Shown here: positions 5,633 to 9,696 of the stretch, piece by piece
Layout of the letters: each line of letters opens with the position of its first letter
Numbering within the stretch: the first letter of the stretch is position 1
From: Pseudomonadota bacterium
GTDB lineage: Bacteria > Pseudomonadota > Alphaproteobacteria > Rhizobiales > Xanthobacteraceae
DNA: 9,696 nt
Direction: 5' to 3'
NCBI GenBank assembly: GCA_023391175.1
Contig: JAEWBL010000083.1
Coordinates: 1-9,696 of the forward strand
The notes under the pieces: model-generated
What the model saw: the letters and a program-made list of their open reading frames with translations, nothing else
Database searches by the model: none
What the model was told of the DNA's origin: nothing
Translations under genes and position numbers: made by a program

Positions 5633-6379
5633 CTACTTTCTGAAGAAAGCGGCGAACGCCACCTGCGCGGCCGGCTCCAGCCGCAGGGTGTGGAAGTGCT
5701 CGGCCTCCAGCGCCAGCGCATCCGCCACCGGGCCTGCGGTGGCCGCGCGCAGGAGGCGCTTGGTGGTGGCGAGCGAGCGCGGCGGTAGCGCCGCCAGCGC
5801 CTGCGCCTTCTCGAGCGCGAGGCCGAGCGCACCACTTTCCGCCGTCACGGCATTGACGATGCCGGCCTCCGCCGCCACCTCGGCGCCGAACACCTCGCCG
5901 AGCAGCAGTAGCTCGCTCGCGCGCTTCGATCCGGCGATGCGGGGCAGCAGGTAGCTCGAAGCCCCCTCCGGGCACAGGCCCAGATTGACGAACGGTAGGC
6001 GGAAGCGGGCTCCGGCGCCGGCATAGGCGAGATCGAAATGCAGCAGCATGGTGGTGCCGATGCCCACCGCGAACCCCTCCACCGCCGCCACCGCCGGCTT
6101 GAGAAAGGCGCTGAGGGCGTTGAGGAAGGTGAGGCCGGCGCTCGGCTCGCCCGCGTTGGAGGTGTCCTGGAAATCGGCGAGGTCGTTGCCGGCGGTGAAG
6201 CAGTTGCCGGCGCCGGTCAGCACCACCACGCGCACCGACTCAGCCTCACCGGCGGCGGCGAAGGCATCACCCAGCGCCTTGTAGGTGGCGCGGTCCAGCG
6301 CGTTGCGGCGCTCGGGCCGGGACATGGTGAGAAGGCGCACGCCGGGGTGCGGATCGGTGACGATGAGGCTCTGCGTCAT
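5633..6379 (-). CDS. Enoyl-CoA hydratase/isomerase (crotonase superfamily)
   Basis: This crotonase-fold enzyme acts on enoyl-CoA thioesters in the cytoplasm. The 248 residues contain both oxyanion-hole regions, [10 protein letters not shown] (61-70) and [20 protein letters not shown] (101-120), then the active-site segment [18 protein letters not shown] (133-150). Glu138 in PEGASSY corresponds to the glutamate used by delta3,delta2-enoyl-CoA isomerases of the ECI2/Eci1 type (PEGxSSY). The classical hydratase pattern G..PGxGGTQRL is absent. Isomerase activity is therefore at least as likely as hydration; this is inferred from motif comparison only. The ATG (6377-6379) has AGGAG seven bases upstream; an earlier ATG (6437-6439) directly after the preceding stop would add a proline-rich tail without family resemblance. 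It lies 60 bases after the nitronate monooxygenase-like gene. Confidence 0.92.
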   Translation of the reverse strand: MTQSLIVTDPHPGVRLLTMSRPERRNALDRATYKALGDAFAAAGEAESVRVVVLTGAGNCFTAGNDLADFQDTSNAGEPSAGLTFLNALSAFLKPAVAAVEGFAVGIGTTMLLHFDLAYAGAGARFRLPFVNLGLCPEGASSYLLPRIAGSKRASELLLLGEVFGAEVAAEAGIVNAVTAESGALGLALEKAQALAALPPRSLATTKRLLRAATAGPVADALALEAEHFHTLRLEPAAQVAFAAFFRK

Positions 6380-6439
6380 GGCGGCGGCTCCTGATCCTTC
6401 TGGCGCTCCCCGGGGCGGGGGGCGGTACGGTGTCGGCAT

Positions 6440-7425
6440 TCAGGCGGTAAAGCCCGCCGCATCAACGGCGAGGCGGGCGAGGGCGTCGGCATATTCGCGG
6501 GCGAGGCCGGCGACCACCTCGGCCACCAGCGGCGCATCGGCGATGGTGCCCACCCCCTGCCCCGCGCCCCACACGTCGCGCCACGCCTTTACCTTGCCGG
6601 AGCTGAAGCTCATGGCGGTCTTGTCGGCGTGGGGCAGGTTGTCCGGGTCGAGGCCCGAGGCGACCACGGAGGGCTTCAGGTAATTGCCCGGCACGCCGGT
6701 GAAGAAGGGCGAATAGAGGATGTCGGCCGCCTGCGCGTCGGCGATCATCTCCTTGTAGGGCGGCACCGCGCGGGATTCCACCGTGGCGATGAAGCGCGTG
6801 CCCATGTAGGCGAAGTCCGCCCCCAGCGCCTGCGCGGCGAGGATCGCCTCCCCGGTGGTGATGGCGCCGGCGAGCGCCACCGGCCCGTCGTAGAAGCGGC
6901 GCACCTCGCCCAGCAGCGCGAACGGGCTCAGCGTGCCGGCATGGCCGCCGGCCCCCGCGCACACCAGGATGAGGCCATCCACCCCCGCCTCCAGCGCCTT
7001 TTCCGCGTGGCGCACCGTGGTGACGTCGTGGAACACCACGCCGCCATAGGAATGGGCCTGCCGCACCACGTCGCCGGGCGCGCGCAGGGAGGTGATGATG
7101 AGCGGCACCTCATGGGCGACGCAGGTCTCCATGTCGCGCTCCAGCCGGTCGTTGGAGGCGTGGACGATCTGGTTCACCGCGAACGGGGCGATGCGCCGGG
7201 TGGGGTCGGCGGCGCGCGCCGCGGCGAGCTCGGCCTTGATGCGGGTGAGCCATCCATCCAGCGTGTCCGGCGCGCGGGCATTCAGCGCGGGAAAGGCGCC
7301 GACCACGCCGGCGAGGCATTCGGCGATGACCAACTCCGGTCCTGACAGGATGAACATGGGCGAGGCGATCACCGGCAGCGCGAGCGTGCCGCGGAACGCC
7401 GGCGGAAGACGATCTGACGGCGCGA

Positions 7426-7429
<4 letters not shown>
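6440..7429 (-). CDS. Nitronate monooxygenase-like FMN-dependent oxidoreductase (2-nitropropane dioxygenase family)
   Basis: This TIM-barrel flavoprotein belongs to the nitronate monooxygenase/NADH:quinone reductase family. The 329 residues show LPVIASPMFILSGPELVIAE (18-37) and APFAVNQIV (81-89). The segment VCAGAGGHAG (156-165) carries His163, aligned with the catalytic-base histidine of nitronate monooxygenases. FMN-phosphate region ALAGAITTGEAI (185-196) and MGTRFIAT (209-216) follow. The ATG (7427-7429) overlaps the livF stop codon as ATGA, so translation is coupled to the transporter genes. Family members beside CaiB-type transferases are common, yet their true substrates are often undetermined. 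The annotation 'nitronate monooxygenase' should be read as a fold assignment; a reductase or dehydrogenase acting on a pathway intermediate is an alternative. Confidence 0.88.
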
Positions 7430-8140
<711 letters not shown>

Positions 8141-8148
<8 letters not shown>

Positions 8149-8851
8149 GGGCGGTCCCCGTGTAGCTCTCCACCACGGCCGGATTGTTGAACACCTCGGC
8201 CGGCGTGCCATCGGCGATGAGCTGGCCGAAGTTGAGCACCACCGCCCGCGTGCACAGGCCCGAGATGGTCTCGATGTCGTGCTCGACGATGACGATGGTG
8301 AGGCCGAACAGCGCGTGCAGTTCCTTCAGCTTCAGCATGAAGGAGCGCTTCGCGTTGCTCTCGAGGCCGGCCAGCACCTCGTCCAGCAGCAGCAGCTTCG
8401 GCTCGGTGGCGAGCGCCTTGGCGATCTCCAGCCGTTTCAGCTCCTGCAGAGCCAAAGCGGTGGCGGCGTCGGCATCGGCCTTGTGGGACAGCTCCATCAC
8501 CGCGAGGATCTCGTCGATCCGCTTCTCGTCGTACCGCCCGGCGCCGAACACCTGCGCCACCGCGAGATTCTCGCGCACGGTCAGATGGTGCATGGGCTGG
8601 GGGATCTGGAAGGTGCGCCCGATGCCCGCCCGCGCCCTTTTGTGCAGCGGCAGGGAGGTGACTTCCCGCCCGTTGAAGCTGATCCGCCCGCGCGCCTTCA
8701 CGAGGCCGGAGATGGAGTTGAACAGGGTGGTCTTGCCCGCCCCGTTCGGCCCCACGAGGCCGAGGATCTCGCCTTGCGCGATGCGGAACGAGATGCCGGA
8801 CAGGGCGGTGAGGCCGCCGAAGCGGACGGTGACGGCGTCGAGCTCAAGCAT
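8141..8851 (-). CDS. livG: ABC transporter ATPase, LivG-type, with divergent signature motif
   Basis: This is the partner ATPase of the same importer. In its 236 residues Walker A GPNGAGKT (34-41), Q-loop FQ (81-82, within GRTFQIPQPM), Walker B LLLLDE (153-158) and switch His191 (VEHD) are intact. The ABC signature, normally LSGGQ or LPYGQ, reads LALQE (133-137) before LKRLEIAKALA. Walker B continues VLAGL where PAAGL or PAAGM is usual. I recall a LivG subgroup with LLLLDEVMAGL, so this may be a lineage trait and not decay. The ATG (8849-8851) overlaps the livM stop by eight bases (ATGCTTGA) and has GGAGAAGG four bases upstream. The C-terminal region is shorter than in E. coli LivG (about 255 residues). 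Confidence 0.92.
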
Positions 8852-9696
8852 GGCCCTTCTCCGCGTTCGAGAGGCCGCGGCCGGCGAGGCGCGGCAGGAA
8901 GCGGGCGACGAGGCCGGACAGCCCGTTGGGCGCCAGCAGCACCATGATGGCGAGCACGATGCCGAGCAGGATCTGGTGGCCCACCGGAATGAGGCTTTTC
9001 GCGATCACCTGGTCGAACAGATAGATCACCACCGCGCCGAAGATGGGCCCCAGCACGCTGCGATAGCCGCCGAACACCGCGGCGATGATGGGCATGACGC
9101 TCCAGATGCCGGAGAAGGCATAGTCCGGCTCCAGGAAGCCGATGATGTGGGCGTTCAGCGCGCCGAACACCCCGGCGATGAAGGCGGAAAGCAGCAGCAT
9201 CCAGGTCTTCAGCACCGTGGCGTTGACGCCCACCACGCGGGTGGCGTCCTCGCTGTCGGCGATGGCGCGCAAGGCGGTGCCCACATGGCTGCGCCTGAGC
9301 GCCATGTAGACCAGCGCGAACACCACCACGCAGGCGAGCACCAGCACGTAGCTGCCGGCCCGGTCCGCGAGGTTGAAGCCGAGCACCGTCGGCAGGCCGG
9401 GATAGCGCTGCAGGCCGGCCGCGCCGCCGGTGAGCCAGTCGAGCTCGGTGGCGAGGATGCGGAAAATCTGCGCATAGGCGAGGATGGCGAGGGCGAAGTA
9501 CGGCCCGGAGAGCCGCAGCGCCGGCAGCATGGCCAGCGAGAACACCGTGGCGATCAGCCCGCCCAGCGGGATGGCGAGCAGCACCGGCACGCCGAGCTTG
9601 CCGGCCAGCAGCGCCGAGCCATAGGCGCCCACCCCGAAGAAGGCGGCGTGGCCGAACGAGACCATGCCGCCGAGATTGCCCAGCAGCGCCCACGAC
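8844..9696 (-). CDS. livM: ABC transporter permease, LivM-type, 5' end outside window
   Basis: This integral inner-membrane permease of the branched-chain-amino-acid-type importer is visible as its C-terminal 283 residues. The first seen, SWALLGNLGGMVSFGHAAFF, is the conserved early helix region of LivM. Several hydrophobic spans follow (for example around VLLAIPLGGLIATVFSLAML, YVLVLACVVVFALVYMAL and GIVLAIMVLLAPNGL). The cytoplasmic segment ALRAIADSEDATRVVGVN corresponds to the ATPase-coupling loop. The methionine at 9663-9665 is internal, because family-like sequence continues upstream of it to the edge. The protein ends in a basic tail (LARFLPRLAGRG) and its stop codon overlaps livG. Its usual partner livH and a periplasmic binding protein gene are not in the window and may lie beyond 9696. 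Confidence 0.93.
   Translation of the reverse strand, partial: SWALLGNLGGMVSFGHAAFFGVGAYGSALLAGKLGVPVLLAIPLGGLIATVFSLAMLPALRLSGPYFALAILAYAQIFRILATELDWLTGGAAGLQRYPGLPTVLGFNLADRAGSYVLVLACVVVFALVYMALRRSHVGTALRAIADSEDATRVVGVNATVLKTWMLLLSAFIAGVFGALNAHIIGFLEPDYAFSGIWSVMPIIAAVFGGYRSVLGPIFGAVVIYLFDQVIAKSLIPVGHQILLGIVLAIMVLLAPNGLSGLVARFLPRLAGRGLSNAEKGHA

Noticed and set aside
4598..5788. A 396-codon open frame on the plus strand opposite caiB and iclR
   Set aside because: It is antisense to two clearly conserved genes, rich in Arg/Ala/Gly/His typical of high-GC shadow frames, and has no family motif.
6380..6439. Upstream ATG for the enoyl-CoA hydratase, directly after the preceding stop
   Set aside because: It would add a proline/glycine-rich tail not seen in crotonases, while AGGAG precedes the ATG at 6379.
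9663..9665. ATG as start of livM
   Set aside because: Conserved LivM sequence (ALLGNLGG) continues in frame upstream to the window edge, so this methionine is internal.
8698..9693. A 331-codon minus-strand frame overlapping livM and livG
   Set aside because: Its translation is low-complexity Arg/Ala/Gly sequence; livM in the neighbouring frame has the conserved permease sequence.

Overview
The window reads as high-GC alphaproteobacterial DNA, most like Hyphomicrobiales (Xanthobacter/Azorhizobium/Ancylobacter-type codon use). That placement rests on GC-rich codons and resemblance of the encoded proteins as I remember these families; it is an inference, not a search result. Every supported gene lies on the minus strand, so the biological order runs from base 9696 down to base 1.

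Bases 9696 to 2728 hold a compact catabolic locus. It starts with three branched-chain-amino-acid-type (HAAT/Liv) ABC transporter genes: permease livM (cut by the window edge) and ATPases livG and livF. A nitronate monooxygenase-like flavoprotein and a crotonase-fold enoyl-CoA hydratase/isomerase follow. A 90-base spacer with promoter-like sequence and three phased GTCCGG hexamers precedes an IclR-family regulator, then a CaiB/BaiF class III CoA-transferase and a double-hotdog acyl-CoA thioesterase. Stop/start overlaps (ATGCTTGA twice, ATGA once) and short gaps suggest one or two transcription units. The likely logic is import of a carboxylic acid, activation by CoA transfer, processing of the acyl-CoA, and release or housekeeping by the thioesterase, under IclR control. 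The substrate cannot be read from the sequence.

Bases 2727 to 1776 are a scar. They contain a gene-free, lower-GC stretch, a good intrinsic terminator facing left, a fragment of an IS3-family element broken at both ends and probably frameshifted at its slippery site, and a lower-GC block with a REP-like hairpin touching the trbB start codon.

Bases 1775 to 1 hold the start of a conjugative (Trb, type IV secretion) operon in its usual order: trbB, trbC, trbD and the first 58 codons of trbE. This matches integrative conjugative elements and plasmids in which copG and traG normally precede trbB. Here neither is present in the window, and the IS3 scar and catabolic locus occupy that position. The window therefore looks like the junction between a mobile element's transfer module and a metabolic module, with a rearrangement in between. 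I see no RNA genes, CRISPR array or replication origin.
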